Below, piece after piece: positions 17,424-26,969 of a DNA stretch of 64,000 bases; the stretch's first letter is position 1, and every line of letters starts with the position of its first letter. This DNA comes from Hydrogenophaga sp. A37 (GTDB lineage Bacteria; Pseudomonadota; Gammaproteobacteria; Burkholderiales; Burkholderiaceae_C). A program made the translations under genes and the position numbers. The DNA is taken from contig NZ_MUNZ01000079.1 of the NCBI RefSeq assembly GCF_002001205.1, positions 1 through 64,000 of the forward strand. Direction: 5' to 3'. The notes beneath the pieces are model-generated. The model made no database searches. It had not been told where the DNA came from and saw only the letters and a list, made by a program, of their open reading frames with translations.

Positions 17424-17699
17424 GAAGGTCTTGACCTAAAGACTCCCCCTATGAAGGGGCAGGGTGAAGCGCGTAGCGAGTGAACGATCGGCGCGGGAAG
17501 GGTGGAAGTGCTGCGTCCCTCCGGGCGTTGGCGGCCCGTCAGTTGAGTGATGAAAAAAAGAGCGCGGATTGTACCCCGGGGGTGTGACGAATGCCTCCTC
17601 TGCGACGGGGCCGGAACGCGGGGGATAAAATCTGCCGTCGCTGCGGCTGTGTCGCGGCCGTTTGACGGGCCGCCCCCGTGGCCCCTTTCGACCTTTTGC

Positions 17700-17969
17700 A
17701 TGACCACCACACCCACTGCCAAACCCCCTCGCGCTGCCAGCCGGACGGCCGCGACGACCGAAGCGGCCGCCAGCTACGAGGCCGCTCTGGAGGAGCTGGA
17801 GCAATTGGTGGCGCAGCTCGATGCCGGGCAACTGCCCCTGGACCAGCTGCTGACCCGCTACCAGCGGGGCGCCGAGTTGCTTGCTTTTTGCCGTGCCCGG
17901 CTGGATGCGGTGGAAAACCAGATCAAGGTGCTCGAAAACGGCGAAGCCAAACCCTGGGACGCCGCATGA
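17700..17969 (+). CDS. xseB: Exodeoxyribonuclease VII small subunit
   Basis: This 89-residue protein has the short helical core of XseB ([24 protein letters not shown] split by the usual leucine pattern). It pairs with XseA to degrade single-stranded DNA. The N-terminal 25 residues are an alanine/threonine-rich extension. The ATG at 17700 gives the normal length; no strong ribosome binding site is visible. Its stop overlaps the start of ispA (ATGA), the usual arrangement with isoprenoid genes. Confidence 0.94.
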   Translation: MTTTPTAKPPRAASRTAATTEAAASYEAALEELEQLVAQLDAGQLPLDQLLTRYQRGAELLAFCRARLDAVENQIKVLENGEAKPWDAA

Positions 17970-18850
17970 GCGGGTTTGTGGGTTGGCGCGCCGCCCAGCA
18001 AGACCGTGTGGAGCAGGCGCTATCGTCGTGGGTCGCCGCCGATGCCCCCGCTGGCCTGGGGCTGGCCATGCGCTACGCCGTGCTCGATGGTGGCAAGCGT
18101 CTCCGACCGTTGCTGGTGCTGGCCGCTGGCGAGGCGGTGCAGGGCGACCGCGCTGCCGCCCTGCGCGCGGCCTGCGCGGTCGAGCTCATCCACGCCTACT
18201 CGTTGGTGCACGACGACATGCCCTGCATGGACAACGACGTGTTGCGCCGTGGCAAACCCACGGTGCACGTGCAGTTTGGCGAGGCGCAGGCCTTGTTGGC
18301 TGGCGACGCGCTCCAGGCGCTGGCCTTTGAGTTGCTGGTGCCTGACGATGGTTCGATGCAGCCCGCCTTGTCGGCTTCGTTGTGTCGCCAACTGGCCCTG
18401 GCGGCCGGCGCGACCGGCATGGCCGGTGGCCAGGCGGTGGATCTGGCCAGTGTGGGCCTCTCGCTTGACCAGGCTGCGCTGGAGGCCATGCACCGGCTCA
18501 AGACCGGGGCCCTGTTGCAGGCCAGCGTGATGATGGGCGTGGCCACCGCCCATGTGCATGCCGACGTGAGCCGTGAGCTGTCGGCTTACGGCGCCTGCCT
18601 CGGGCTGGCATTCCAGGTGGTGGACGACATCCTCGACGTCACCACCGACTCCACCACCCTGGGCAAGACGGCGGGCAAGGATGCCGCCAACGACAAGCCC
18701 ACGTTCGTGTCCCTGATGGGGCTGCAGAAGGCGCAAGCCTACGCCGACGAGTTGCTCGACCAGGCACATGCTGCGCTGCACCGCAGTGGCCTGGCACACA
18801 CCGACACCCTTCACGCCCTGGCCGACTGGGTTGGCCGCCGCGCCAGCTGA
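17966..18850 (+). CDS. ispA: Farnesyl diphosphate synthase (polyprenyl synthetase)
   Basis: This 294-residue cytoplasmic enzyme condenses dimethylallyl and geranyl diphosphate with isopentenyl diphosphate to make farnesyl diphosphate. The first aspartate-rich motif is DDMPCMDND (Asp83 onward) and the second is VVDDILD. The KRLRP and GGQAVDL segments also match the family. Its ATG overlaps the xseB stop by the ATGA arrangement, implying coupled translation, and dxs follows 17 bp downstream. Geranyl synthase activity is the main alternative. Confidence 0.95.
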   Translation: MSGFVGWRAAQQDRVEQALSSWVAADAPAGLGLAMRYAVLDGGKRLRPLLVLAAGEAVQGDRAAALRAACAVELIHAYSLVHDDMPCMDNDVLRRGKPTVHVQFGEAQALLAGDALQALAFELLVPDDGSMQPALSASLCRQLALAAGATGMAGGQAVDLASVGLSLDQAALEAMHRLKTGALLQASVMMGVATAHVHADVSRELSAYGACLGLAFQVVDDILDVTTDSTTLGKTAGKDAANDKPTFVSLMGLQKAQAYADELLDQAHAALHRSGLAHTDTLHALADWVGRRAS

Positions 18851-18867
18851 ACCCGTAACTTGCCGCA

Positions 18868-20775
18868 ATGACCACCCCGATCGCCATGAGCAACCTGTTG
18901 GCCTCCATCGATTCGCCGGCCGATCTTCGCCGGCTCTCCCGCACGCAACTGCGTCCCTTGGCCGACGAGTTGCGCGACCACGTGCTCCAGAGCGTCTCGC
19001 GCACCGGTGGCCACCTGAGTTCCAATCTCGGGACCGTGGAGCTGACGGTGGCGCTGCACTATGTGTTCAACACGCCCGAAGACCGCCTGGTCTGGGACGT
19101 GGGCCACCAGACCTACCCACACAAGATCCTGACCGGTCGCCGCGACCGCATGGACACCTTGCGCCAGCTCGGCGGCATCAGCGGCTTCCCGCGCCGCGAC
19201 GAAAGCGAGTACGACACTTTCGGCACCGCCCACTCGTCCACCAGCATCTCGGCGGCGCTGGGCATGGCCATGGCGGCCAAGATAAAGGGCGAGAGCCGCC
19301 ATTCGGTGGCCATCATCGGCGATGGCGCCATGACCGCCGGCATGGCGTTCGAGGCGCTGAACAACGCGGGCGTGGCCGAGGGGCGGCTGCTTGTGGTGCT
19401 CAACGACAACGACATGTCGATCTCGCCGCCGGTGGGCGCGCTCAACCGCTACCTGGCCCAGCTCATGAGCGGTCAGTTCTACGCCGCCGCCAAAAACGTG
19501 GGCAAGTCGGTGCTCAAGGGCGCGCCGCCGCTGTTCGAGCTGGCCAAGCGCCTGGAAGAACACGCCAAGGGCATGGTGGTGCCAGCCACGTTGTTCGAGA
19601 AGTTCGGCTTCAATTACGTGGGCCCCATTGATGGCCACGATCTGGATTCGTTGATCCCGACGCTGGAAAACATCCGCCACCTGCTGGACCACAACAGCGG
19701 GCCGCAGTTCCTGCACGTGGTGACCAAGAAGGGGCAGGGCTACAAGCTGGCCGAGGCCGACCCGGTGGCCTACCACGGCCCGGGCAAGTTCGATCCGGCG
19801 GTGGGGTTGGTCAAGCCGGCCACCGCGCCCAAGCCGACCTTCACGCAAGTCTTCGGCCAGTGGTTGTGTGACATGGCCGCCGCCGATCCGCTGCTGGTGG
19901 GCATCACGCCCGCCATGCGGGAGGGCTCGGGCATGGTGGAGTTTCACCAGCGGTTTCCCGGGCGCTATTTCGATGTGGGCATTGCCGAGCAACACGCCGT
20001 CACGTTCGCTGCTGGCCTGGCCTGCGAGGGCATGAAGCCGGTGGTGGCGATCTACTCCACCTTCCTGCAACGGGCCTACGACCAGCTGATCCACGACGTG
20101 GCCTTGCAAAACCTGCCGATGGTGTTTGCGCTCGACCGCGCCGGGCTGGTGGGCGCCGACGGTGCCACCCACGCAGGTGCCTACGACATCGCCTACCTGC
20201 GCTGCATCCCCAACATGGCGATCGCCTGCCCGTCCGATGAGGCCGAGACACGCCAGCTGCTGTCCACGGCCCATGCGCAGAACCATCCTGTGGCCGTGCG
20301 TTATCCGCGTGGTTCGGGCGTGGGTGCCACTGTGCCGGCGAGCCTTGACGGGCTTCCCTACGGAAAAGGCGAGGTTCGCCGCCGTGGGCGCGGTGTGGCG
20401 ATCCTGGCGTTCGGCACACTGCTGCATCCCGCGCTGTCCGTGGCCGAACAACTCGACGCCAGCGTGGCCAACATGCGCTGGGCCAAGCCGCTCGATCTGG
20501 ATCTGTTGCGCGAGATGGCCCACACCCACCAGGCGCTGGTGACGGTGGAAGAGGGTTGTGTGATGGGCGGAGCCGGCAGCGCCGTGCTGGAGGCCCTGCA
20601 GGCCGAGGGGATCAACATGCCCGTGCTTCAACTGGGCCTGTCAGACGTATTCACCGAACACGGCGACCCGGTTCGTCTGATGGCGGCAGAGGGCCTGGAC
20701 GCGGCCGGCATGGAGCGTTCCATCCGTGCGCGATTCGCCGATGTCCTGGGGGCTGGGCTCAAGGCCGCTGCCTGA
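18868..20775 (+). CDS. dxs: 1-deoxy-D-xylulose-5-phosphate synthase
   Basis: This 635-residue enzyme joins pyruvate and glyceraldehyde 3-phosphate in the first step of the MEP isoprenoid pathway, using thiamine diphosphate. The N-terminal domain has the cofactor motif [18 protein letters not shown]. The central transketolase domain has [13 protein letters not shown] with the catalytic glutamate, and the C-terminal domain begins near residue 495. It is the third gene of xseB-ispA-dxs, so isoprenoid precursor supply and prenyl chain synthesis are co-transcribed. The start is ATG at 18868; ATG at 18886 ([11 protein letters not shown]) is a possible shorter start. Confidence 0.97.
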   Translation: MTTPIAMSNLLASIDSPADLRRLSRTQLRPLADELRDHVLQSVSRTGGHLSSNLGTVELTVALHYVFNTPEDRLVWDVGHQTYPHKILTGRRDRMDTLRQLGGISGFPRRDESEYDTFGTAHSSTSISAALGMAMAAKIKGESRHSVAIIGDGAMTAGMAFEALNNAGVAEGRLLVVLNDNDMSISPPVGALNRYLAQLMSGQFYAAAKNVGKSVLKGAPPLFELAKRLEEHAKGMVVPATLFEKFGFNYVGPIDGHDLDSLIPTLENIRHLLDHNSGPQFLHVVTKKGQGYKLAEADPVAYHGPGKFDPAVGLVKPATAPKPTFTQVFGQWLCDMAAADPLLVGITPAMREGSGMVEFHQRFPGRYFDVGIAEQHAVTFAAGLACEGMKPVVAIYSTFLQRAYDQLIHDVALQNLPMVFALDRAGLVGADGATHAGAYDIAYLRCIPNMAIACPSDEAETRQLLSTAHAQNHPVAVRYPRGSGVGATVPASLDGLPYGKGEVRRRGRGVAILAFGTLLHPALSVAEQLDASVANMRWAKPLDLDLLREMAHTHQALVTVEEGCVMGGAGSAVLEALQAEGINMPVLQLGLSDVFTEHGDPVRLMAAEGLDAAGMERSIRARFADVLGAGLKAAA

Positions 20776-20920
20776 GATCTGTCGGGGCCTGGCAGAGACG
20801 GTGTTGGCCCGTTCGGCTCGTCGGGGCGTGAGGTATTTTCACGCGATCATTGAAGCCAATTTGATCGATCTCCAGCGAGGTGCTCCCAAGCTTGCAGAAG
20901 CCTGAACGACCGGGGTCGAA

Positions 20921-20947
20921 TGGGGGTTTTTCGAGGGAAAACCCCCA
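20921..20947. repeat. Perfect hairpin between dxs and TRAP genes
   Basis: TGGGGGTTTT and its exact complement AAAACCCCCA flank a 7-base loop. There is no T-run on the plus strand after it, so it is not a clear terminator. It lies in the 270-bp gap between dxs and the TRAP binding protein, where no gene or strong promoter was seen. Confidence 0.6.
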
Positions 20948-21045
20948 GCAGTGGGGGGTGTCGCCTTCCTACAATGGCGCGGACTGATGCAAGTCCCCGA
21001 CCCTTGACGGGCGGGAGTGAAACACCAACCACGGAGTCATTCAAT

Positions 21046-22125
21046 ATGGATCGTCGTTCCCTTATCAAGCACGCAGGCATTGCCGGCGTGCTGGCCGCAG
21101 GAGCTGCACCCGCTGTTCACGCGCAGGCCGCCATTCGCTGGCGTCTGGCCTCCAGCTTCCCCAAGGCGCTGGACACCATTTACGGTGGTGCTGAGGCGTT
21201 TGCCCAGAAGGTCAACGAGATGACCGGCGGTAAATTCACCGTTTCTGTGCATGCCGGTGGTGAGCTCATGCCCGCTTTCGGCGTGGTCGACGGCGTGCAG
21301 GAAGGCACCGTGGAGTGTGCTCACACCGCGCCTTACTACTTCTTCGGCAAGGACGACACCTTCGCCCTGGATTGCGCCATTCCTTTCGGCCTCAACAGCC
21401 GCCAGATGACGGCCTGGATGTTCGAAGGCAACGGCTTGAAGCTGATGCGCGAGTTTTACAGCGCCTACAACATCGTCAACTTCCCCATGGGCAACACCGG
21501 TGCTCAGATGGGCGGCTGGTACCGCAAGGAAATCAAGAGTCTTGCCGACATCAAGGGCATGAAGATGCGCATCGGCGGCTTCGCTGGCAAGGTGTTCACC
21601 GCCATGGGTGGTGTGCCGCAGAACATCCCCGGTGGCGAGATCTACCAGGCGCTGGAAAAAGGCACCATCGACGCGACCGAGTGGGTGGGTCCGTACGACG
21701 ATCAGAAACTGGGTTTCAACAAAGTCGCCAAGAACTACTACTACCCTGGCTGGTGGGAAGGCGGCCCTCAGCTCACGCTGTACGTCAACAACAAGGCCTT
21801 CAACGCCTTGCCCAAGGAATACCAGGCCATCGTTGAAGCGGCCGCTTCCTATGCTCACGTGGACATGCAGGCCAAGTACGACGGCCGCAACCCAACGGCG
21901 CTCAAGCAGCTGGTGGCGTCTGGCGTGAAGGTGCTGCCGTTCCCCAAGGTGGTGATGGACGAGGCTTTCAAGCAATCCATGGCCCTCTACGCCGATCTGA
22001 GCGCCAAAAATCCGAAGTGGAAAAAGGTCTACGACGACTACTCGGCCTTCCGCAAAGACCAGAACCTCTGGTTCCGCTTCACTGAAGCGCAGTTCGACCG
22101 CTACATGCAGTCGGCCAAGCTGTAA
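21046..22125 (+). CDS. TRAP transporter substrate-binding protein (DctP family)
   Basis: This 359-residue periplasmic binding protein captures an organic acid for the membrane subunits encoded downstream. The N-terminus is a Tat-like signal (DRRSLIKHAG, then an alanine-rich core ending at VHAQA). The mature part resembles the TakP clade, which binds 2-oxo acids (AIPFGLNSRQMTAW, GGWYRKEI, GPYDDQKLGF). The ATG at 21046 has ACGGAG about eight bases upstream. Two strong hairpins follow the gene before dctQ, which would give more binding protein than membrane subunits. The exact ligand is inferred only at the level of organic acids. Confidence 0.93.
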   Translation: MDRRSLIKHAGIAGVLAAGAAPAVHAQAAIRWRLASSFPKALDTIYGGAEAFAQKVNEMTGGKFTVSVHAGGELMPAFGVVDGVQEGTVECAHTAPYYFFGKDDTFALDCAIPFGLNSRQMTAWMFEGNGLKLMREFYSAYNIVNFPMGNTGAQMGGWYRKEIKSLADIKGMKMRIGGFAGKVFTAMGGVPQNIPGGEIYQALEKGTIDATEWVGPYDDQKLGFNKVAKNYYYPGWWEGGPQLTLYVNNKAFNALPKEYQAIVEAAASYAHVDMQAKYDGRNPTALKQLVASGVKVLPFPKVVMDEAFKQSMALYADLSAKNPKWKKVYDDYSAFRKDQNLWFRFTEAQFDRYMQSAKL

Positions 22126-22145
22126 TTCGCTCCCGGTGTCCGGTG

Positions 22146-22171
22146 AAAAGCCCCGCCACGGCGGGGTTTTT
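22146..22171 (+). terminator. Terminator-like hairpin after TRAP binding protein
   Basis: CCCCGC and GCGGGG pair around CACG, extended by AAAAG upstream and a TTTTT run downstream. It lies about 20 bp after the binding-protein stop and probably stops part of the transcripts. Confidence 0.85.
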
Positions 22172-22205
22172 CGCTCGGGCAAGCTTGTGGCCACCGGCCG
22201 CAAAT

Positions 22206-22242
22206 CCCTCCGGTCAGGGCTTCCTGACCCGGGGAGGGTTTT
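22206..22242 (+). terminator. Second hairpin between TRAP binding protein and dctQ
   Basis: GGTCAGG and CCTGACC pair around GCTT, and an outer CCCTCC pairs with GGAGGG; TTTT follows. A leader-attenuator or a second partial terminator are both possible. Confidence 0.6.
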
Positions 22243-22297
22243 CAACAGACGACAGACTGGCCTGTCGCTGAACATGCACTTCCGTGCGGGGTATTCC

Positions 22298-22918
22298 ATG
22301 AAGTTCTTGTTAAGTGTTTCGCGTCTGATTGACGCTGTCAGCGAGCTCATCGGCAAGCTGGCGATGTGGCTGATCCTGGCCGCCACCCTCATCAGCGCCG
22401 GCAACGCCATCGTGCGCAAAATCTTCAACACCAGCTCCAACGGTCTGCTGGAAATCCAGTGGTACCTGTTTGCGGCGGTGTTCATGCTGGGCGCGGGTTT
22501 CGCGTTCTTGCGCAACGCCCATGTGCGCATCGACTTCGTATCGTCCAAGTTCAGCGCCCGGGGGCGCAACTGGGTGGACGTGTTCGGCATCCTGGTGTTC
22601 CTGTTTCCCCTGTGCTATGTCGTTGGTACGCTGGGATACCCACTTTTTGAACGCGCCTGGACCACGGGCGAAATGTCGTCCAACTCCGGTGGTCTGATCC
22701 GCTGGCCGGTGTATGGCCTGATTCCACTGGGTTTCGCACTGCTGTTTGCGCAGGGCATCAGCGAGCTGATCAAGCGCTTCGCATTCCTGACGGGCAATGG
22801 TCCCGACGTGCTGGCCCATGAAGGTCCGAGCGACGAAGAACTTCTGGCCCAGCAGCTGCTGGAAGAAGAAGAGCAGGAGCGCCTCAAACAAGAACAACAA
22901 CTCAAGGGAGCGAACTGA
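22298..22918 (+). CDS. TRAP transporter small permease (DctQ family)
   Basis: This 206-residue inner-membrane protein has four hydrophobic segments (about residues 20-42, 52-72, 97-118 and 142-165) and the DctQ signature around NGLLEIQWYLFAAVFMLGAG. It joins the large permease to use the sodium gradient for uptake. Residues 175-206 form a strongly charged cytoplasmic tail (LLEEEEQERLKQEQQ) that looks like a coiled coil. The ATG at 22298 (MKFLLSVSRLID) gives the normal length. The large permease gene begins 2 bp after its stop. Confidence 0.93.
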   Translation: MKFLLSVSRLIDAVSELIGKLAMWLILAATLISAGNAIVRKIFNTSSNGLLEIQWYLFAAVFMLGAGFAFLRNAHVRIDFVSSKFSARGRNWVDVFGILVFLFPLCYVVGTLGYPLFERAWTTGEMSSNSGGLIRWPVYGLIPLGFALLFAQGISELIKRFAFLTGNGPDVLAHEGPSDEELLAQQLLEEEEQERLKQEQQLKGAN

Positions 22919-22920
22919 TC

Positions 22921-24708
22921 ATGGTCGAATTCCTCACCGCCAATTTTGTGCCGCTGATGTTCGGCGGCCTGCTGGTGTTCCTGCTGTCGGGTTTTCCGGT
23001 GGCGTTCGCCCTCTCGGCCACCGGCCTGTTCTTCGGCTTTATCGGGATGGAGATCGGGCTCTTCCCGTCCAACCTGTTCCAGGCGCTGCCGTTGCGGGTG
23101 TTTGGCATCATGCAGAACGACACGTTGCTGGCCATTCCGTTCTTCACCCTCATGGGCATCATCCTGGAGCGCAGCCGCATGGCCGAAGACCTGCTGGCCA
23201 CGGTGGCCCAGGTGTTTGGCCCGGTGCGCGGTGGCCTGGCTGTGGCCGTGATCCTGGTGGGCGCGCTGCTGGCCGCCACCACGGGTGTGGTCGCCGCTGC
23301 TGTGATTTCCATGGGCCTGATCTCGCTGCCCATCATGCTGCGCTACGGCTACAACCGCACCATCGCCACCGGCACCATCACCGCTTCTGGCACCCTGGCA
23401 CAAGCGATACCGCCGTCGCTGGTGCTGATCGTGCTGGCCGACCAGCTCGGTCGTTCGGTGGGTGACATGTATTCGGGCGGTTTGCTGCCTGGTCTGATGT
23501 TGGTGGGCCTGTACCTGTTGTTCATCGCGGGCGTGGCCATCGTCAAACCCGCCTGGGTGCCTGCGTTGCCGGCCGAGGCGCGCGTGTACAACGAACCCAA
23601 CGGCAGCAGCGGCCACCGCTCGCTGCTGATCTTGTTGCTGATCTGTGGTGTCGCGGGCTTCGCCTGGTCGCAGGTGCACCAGTCCATCATCAACCCGATG
23701 ATCGGGCGGGAGATCGACGCGCCGGGCGATGAGATCGTGATCATGTCGCTCACCGTGGCGTCGTTCCTGGCACTGGCGCTGGCCATCGTCAACAGCCTGT
23801 TCAAACTGGGCCTGCTGTCGCGCCTGGCCGGTCAGGTGACCTTTGTGTTGATCCCCCCGCTGGTGCTCATCTTCCTGGTGCTGGGCACGATTTTCCTCGG
23901 GATTGCCACCCCCACCGAAGGCGGTGCCATGGGTGCACTCGGCGCGCTGATCATGGCCGGGTCGCGCAAACGGTTGAGCTGGAGCCTGCTGATGCAAGCG
24001 CTGGAGAACACCACCAAGCTGGCGATCTTTGTGCTGTTCATCCTGATCGGCTCCACGGCCTTCAGCTTCACCTTCAACGCGGCCGACGGCCACTTCTGGG
24101 TCGAGCACTTGTTCGCCAAGCTGCCGGGCGGCCAGATGGGCTTCCTGATCGTGGTGAACATTCTGGTGTTCGTGCTCGGCATGTTCATCGACTTCTTCGA
24201 AATCGCGTTCATCGTGATCCCGTTGCTGGCACCGGTGGCCGAGAAGATGGGCATCGACCTGATCTGGTTCGGCATCATCATCGCCATGAACCTGCAGACC
24301 TCGTTCCTCACGCCGCCGTTCGGTTTCGCGCTGTTCTACCTGCGCAGCGTGGCTGCCCGCAGCGACTACACCGACCACGTGACCAAGCAGCGCATCCCGG
24401 CGGTGACCACGGCCCAGATCTACAAAGGCTCGATCGCCTTCATCATCCTGCAGCTGATCATGGTGGCCGTGGTGGTGCTCAACCCGGGCTTGGTGACCGG
24501 CAGTCTGGAAAAAGCCACGGTGGTGGACGACGCGTCGGTGACCGACATGCTCAACAACATGCAAGACCTGCAACAGGACGCCGATCCGGCGGCCGAGGGC
24601 GCAACAGCCCCCGAAGGCGAGTCCAAGGACGGCATGCCGGTGCCCGAGGCGGAAGCGGAAATTGATCCGGCCAAAGCGCTGGAAGAAGCCGTCAAGAAGG
24701 CCGAGTAG
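22921..24708 (+). CDS. TRAP transporter large permease (DctM family)
   Basis: This 595-residue inner-membrane protein has about 13-14 hydrophobic segments and the DctM features (GIPFFTLMG-like AIPFFTLMGIILE, TGTITASGTLAQAIPPS). It forms the translocation pathway of the TRAP system. The permease core ends near residue 530. The remaining 65 residues are an acidic, alanine-rich tail (PEAEAEIDPAKALEE), longer than the typical DctM of about 430 residues. Start ATG at 22921 has AAGGGAG upstream inside the dctQ end. dut follows with no gap. Confidence 0.94.
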   Translation: MVEFLTANFVPLMFGGLLVFLLSGFPVAFALSATGLFFGFIGMEIGLFPSNLFQALPLRVFGIMQNDTLLAIPFFTLMGIILERSRMAEDLLATVAQVFGPVRGGLAVAVILVGALLAATTGVVAAAVISMGLISLPIMLRYGYNRTIATGTITASGTLAQAIPPSLVLIVLADQLGRSVGDMYSGGLLPGLMLVGLYLLFIAGVAIVKPAWVPALPAEARVYNEPNGSSGHRSLLILLLICGVAGFAWSQVHQSIINPMIGREIDAPGDEIVIMSLTVASFLALALAIVNSLFKLGLLSRLAGQVTFVLIPPLVLIFLVLGTIFLGIATPTEGGAMGALGALIMAGSRKRLSWSLLMQALENTTKLAIFVLFILIGSTAFSFTFNAADGHFWVEHLFAKLPGGQMGFLIVVNILVFVLGMFIDFFEIAFIVIPLLAPVAEKMGIDLIWFGIIIAMNLQTSFLTPPFGFALFYLRSVAARSDYTDHVTKQRIPAVTTAQIYKGSIAFIILQLIMVAVVVLNPGLVTGSLEKATVVDDASVTDMLNNMQDLQQDADPAAEGATAPEGESKDGMPVPEAEAEIDPAKALEEAVKKAE

Positions 24709-25158
24709 ATGCAGATCGACGTCAAAGTGCTGGACCCCCGCATGGCGGGCCAGCTCCCTGCCTACGCCACCAGCGGCAGCGCCGGACTGGACCTGCGTGC
24801 CTGCCTGGACGCTCCGTTGACCCTGGCACCCAACGCCTGGCAGCTGGTGCCAACGGGTCTGGCCATCCACCTGGCCGACCCGGGCTACGCCGCCATGATC
24901 CTGCCGCGTTCCGGCCTGGGCCACAAACACGGCATCGTGCTGGGCAACCTGGTGGGGCTGATCGACAGCGACTACCAGGGCCAGCTCATGGTGAGCGCCT
25001 GGAACCGCAGCGACGTGGCTTTCACCATCGAGCCCATGGAGCGCATTGCGCAAATGGTGATCGTGCCGGTGGCGCAGGCGCGCTTCAATGTGGTGGACGA
25101 TTTCGCTGCGGCCAGCGAGCGCGGTGCTGGCGGGTACGGATCTACAGGGCGCGGCTGA
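24709..25158 (+). CDS. dut: dUTP diphosphatase
   Basis: This 149-residue enzyme hydrolyses dUTP to dUMP and pyrophosphate, keeping uracil out of DNA and supplying thymidylate synthesis. All five trimeric dUTPase motifs are present: [30 protein letters not shown] and the C-terminal [11 protein letters not shown] arm. The ATG follows the dctM stop directly, so it is probably co-transcribed with the TRAP genes. A strong terminator follows. Confidence 0.97.
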   Translation: MQIDVKVLDPRMAGQLPAYATSGSAGLDLRACLDAPLTLAPNAWQLVPTGLAIHLADPGYAAMILPRSGLGHKHGIVLGNLVGLIDSDYQGQLMVSAWNRSDVAFTIEPMERIAQMVIVPVAQARFNVVDDFAAASERGAGGYGSTGRG

Positions 25159-25186
25159 GCTGTTGTTGAACCGGCATGGCAAAAGA

Positions 25187-25216
25187 CAAAGGCTGCGTGA
25201 GCAGCCTTTGTTGTTT
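25187..25216. terminator. Bidirectional terminator between dut and FKBP gene
   Basis: CAAAGGCTGC and GCAGCCTTTG pair around GTGA, with T-rich sequence on the plus-strand side and A-rich sequence before the stem. It serves dut and perhaps the convergent isomerase gene. Confidence 0.85.
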
Positions 25217-25238
25217 CTGAAGAGGGTTCCGTCTGGCG

Positions 25239-25781
25239 TCAGTGCAGGGTGGGAGAGGCCACGCCGGGTTCGCCAGTGCCGTTGTCGCCGTCGACCTGCA
25301 TGCTGAAGAAGCCAGTGCCCAGCGAGCCTTTGCCGATCTCGCTCACGGTCGCTTCGCGCACCGCGTGCACCTTGAGTTGGATGCGCAGGGCGATGCCCGC
25401 CAGCGGGTGGTTGCCGTCCATGACCACGTGGTCCGGGTAGATGTCGCTCACAAAGTAAAGGCGGTCGCGCGGGGCGCTGGCATTGCAGCCCTCTGGCAGA
25501 CCTTCGAAACCCATGCCTTCTTCGATGTTCTCGGGGAACAGGTGGCGGGGCTCGAGGAAGAGCAGGCGATCGTCGTAGTCGCCAAAGGCGTCCTGGGGCT
25601 CGATTTGAAGTTCCAGGGTGTCGCCGGCCTCATATCCTTGCAGACCCCTTTCAATGCTGGCCAGCAGGTCGCTGCCGCCGACCAGAAACTCGACCGGTTC
25701 ATCCAGTGTGTCGAGTTCTTCGCCCAGGGTGTCTTTGAGCGTCCAGGTCAGTGCCACGACGCATTGTTCGGTGATTTTCAT
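25239..25781 (-). CDS. FKBP-type peptidyl-prolyl isomerase, SlyD-like
   Basis: This 180-residue protein has the split FKBP fold of the SlyD/FkpA-small group. The first FKBP strands are at residues 1-75 (KDTLGEELDTLDEPVEFLVG). An inserted flap chaperone domain spans about 80-130, and the fold closes with NHPLAGIALRIQLKVHAVREAT. It would speed proline isomerisation and assist folding in the cytoplasm. The histidine-rich metal-binding tail of E. coli SlyD is missing, so a nickel role is not supported. Its start lies 14 bp from the divergent oxygenase gene across a palindrome. Confidence 0.9.
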   Translation of the reverse strand: MKITEQCVVALTWTLKDTLGEELDTLDEPVEFLVGGSDLLASIERGLQGYEAGDTLELQIEPQDAFGDYDDRLLFLEPRHLFPENIEEGMGFEGLPEGCNASAPRDRLYFVSDIYPDHVVMDGNHPLAGIALRIQLKVHAVREATVSEIGKGSLGTGFFSMQVDGDNGTGEPGVASPTLH

Positions 25782-25783
25782 CA

Positions 25784-25793
25784 GACAATTGTC
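25784..25793. promoter_or_regulatory. Palindromic divergent -10 elements (GACAATTGTC)
   Basis: The 10-bp palindrome provides a -10-like GACAAT on each strand. On both strands the hexamer ends six bases before the start codon, so each transcript would start at its ATG. No -35 match is convincing and there is no room for a ribosome binding site. The call is inference from spacing. Confidence 0.4.
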
Positions 25794-25795
25794 CC

Positions 25796-26950
25796 ATGAC
25801 CCAAGCCACCCTTTCCAGTACCGTCACCCCTTCGATCGACCAACCCAGACAGATGCTCGGAGGTCTGTCGCAAGCGCAGTTCATGCGCCGCCATTGGCAA
25901 AAAAAGCCTCTGCTGATCCGCAACGCCTTTCCTGACTTTCATCCGCTGCTCAGCCGTCAGCAGCTGTTCGCGATGGCCGCAGACGAAGCGGTGGAGTCGC
26001 GACTGATCGTGCACAAGCCCAAGGGCTGGGCACTCAAGCACGGGCCGTTCGGTCCGAGGGCCTTTCCCCCGCTGAAGCAACCCCGCTGGTCGCTGCTGGT
26101 GCAGGGCGTGGACCTGCATGTGAACGCTGCGCATGAGCTGCTGCAGCGCTTTCGCTTTGTGCCAGACGCACGGCTGGACGACCTGATGATCTCGTGGGCC
26201 AGTGATGGCGGTGGTGTGGGTCCGCATTTCGACAGCTACGACGTGTTCCTGCTCCAGGCCAGTGGTCAGCGTCTTTGGCGCATCGGTCGGCAGAAAGACC
26301 TGTCATTGGAGCAGGGCGTGCCGCTGAAGATCCTCAGCCATTTCCAGCCGGAGGAGGAGCATCTGCTCAACCCTGGCGACATGCTGTATCTGCCCCCACG
26401 CTGGGCCCACGACGGCATCGCCGTGGGTGACGACTGCATGACCTATTCGGCCGGGTTTCGTGTGCCGCAGCGCGGTGGACTGGCTGGAGAGTTGCTGCAG
26501 CGCATGGCCGACGAGTACGACGATCCCACGCTGTACCGTGATCCCGATCAACTGGCCACCGCAACGCCAGCGGCCATGCCCGCCTCGCTGGAGGCCTTCG
26601 CCGCCGACGGGCTCCAGCGCTTGCTGGCCGACCGGGCCTCGTTGGCCTGCGCGCTGGGCGAGGTGATGACCGAGCCCAAGCCCCGTGTGTGGTTTGAAGA
26701 GCCGCAAGGCGCATGGACTCCCTCAGCTTTGACGCTGGACCGGCGCACCCGCATGATGTATGACGACAAACACATCTTCATCAATGGCGAGAGTTTCCGG
26801 GCGGATGGGGCCGACGCGCGCCTGATGCACACGCTGGCCGATCAGCGGCGACTGGGACATGTGCAGGTTCAGCGCGCCAGCGAAGGCGCACGCTCGCTGC
26901 TGCAAGACTGGTTTGAGGCGGGGTGGTTGCACCCCCAATCTGGGGCTTGA
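25796..26950 (+). CDS. roxA: Cupin/JmjC ribosomal protein hydroxylase (RoxA/YcfD family)
   Basis: This 384-residue Fe(II)/2-oxoglutarate oxygenase resembles E. coli YcfD, which hydroxylates an arginine of ribosomal protein L16. The JmjC/cupin domain carries the iron ligands His144-x-Asp146 (GPHFDSYDVF) and His205 (PRWAHDG). The dimerisation helices and C-terminal winged-helix-like region follow from about residue 220. It is read divergently from the FKBP gene, and a small gene of unknown function follows 19 bp downstream. The substrate assignment comes from the family. Confidence 0.88.
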   Translation: MTQATLSSTVTPSIDQPRQMLGGLSQAQFMRRHWQKKPLLIRNAFPDFHPLLSRQQLFAMAADEAVESRLIVHKPKGWALKHGPFGPRAFPPLKQPRWSLLVQGVDLHVNAAHELLQRFRFVPDARLDDLMISWASDGGGVGPHFDSYDVFLLQASGQRLWRIGRQKDLSLEQGVPLKILSHFQPEEEHLLNPGDMLYLPPRWAHDGIAVGDDCMTYSAGFRVPQRGGLAGELLQRMADEYDDPTLYRDPDQLATATPAAMPASLEAFAADGLQRLLADRASLACALGEVMTEPKPRVWFEEPQGAWTPSALTLDRRTRMMYDDKHIFINGESFRADGADARLMHTLADQRRLGHVQVQRASEGARSLLQDWFEAGWLHPQSGA

Positions 26951-26969
26951 AACCACAAGGACCGATGCG

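Noticed and set aside
20776-21045. Promoter for the TRAP operon at TTGACGGGC (about 21004)
   Set aside because: TTGACG resembles a -35 box, but no -10 hexamer lies at the right distance. The same TTGACGGGC string occurs upstream of two other genes (near 7973 and 17669) without a common layout.
22615-25182. An 855-codon open frame antisense to the TRAP permease and dut genes
   Set aside because: The sense strand holds complete, recognisable genes throughout. The antisense product is low-complexity (His, Gln, Arg) and is a codon-bias shadow.
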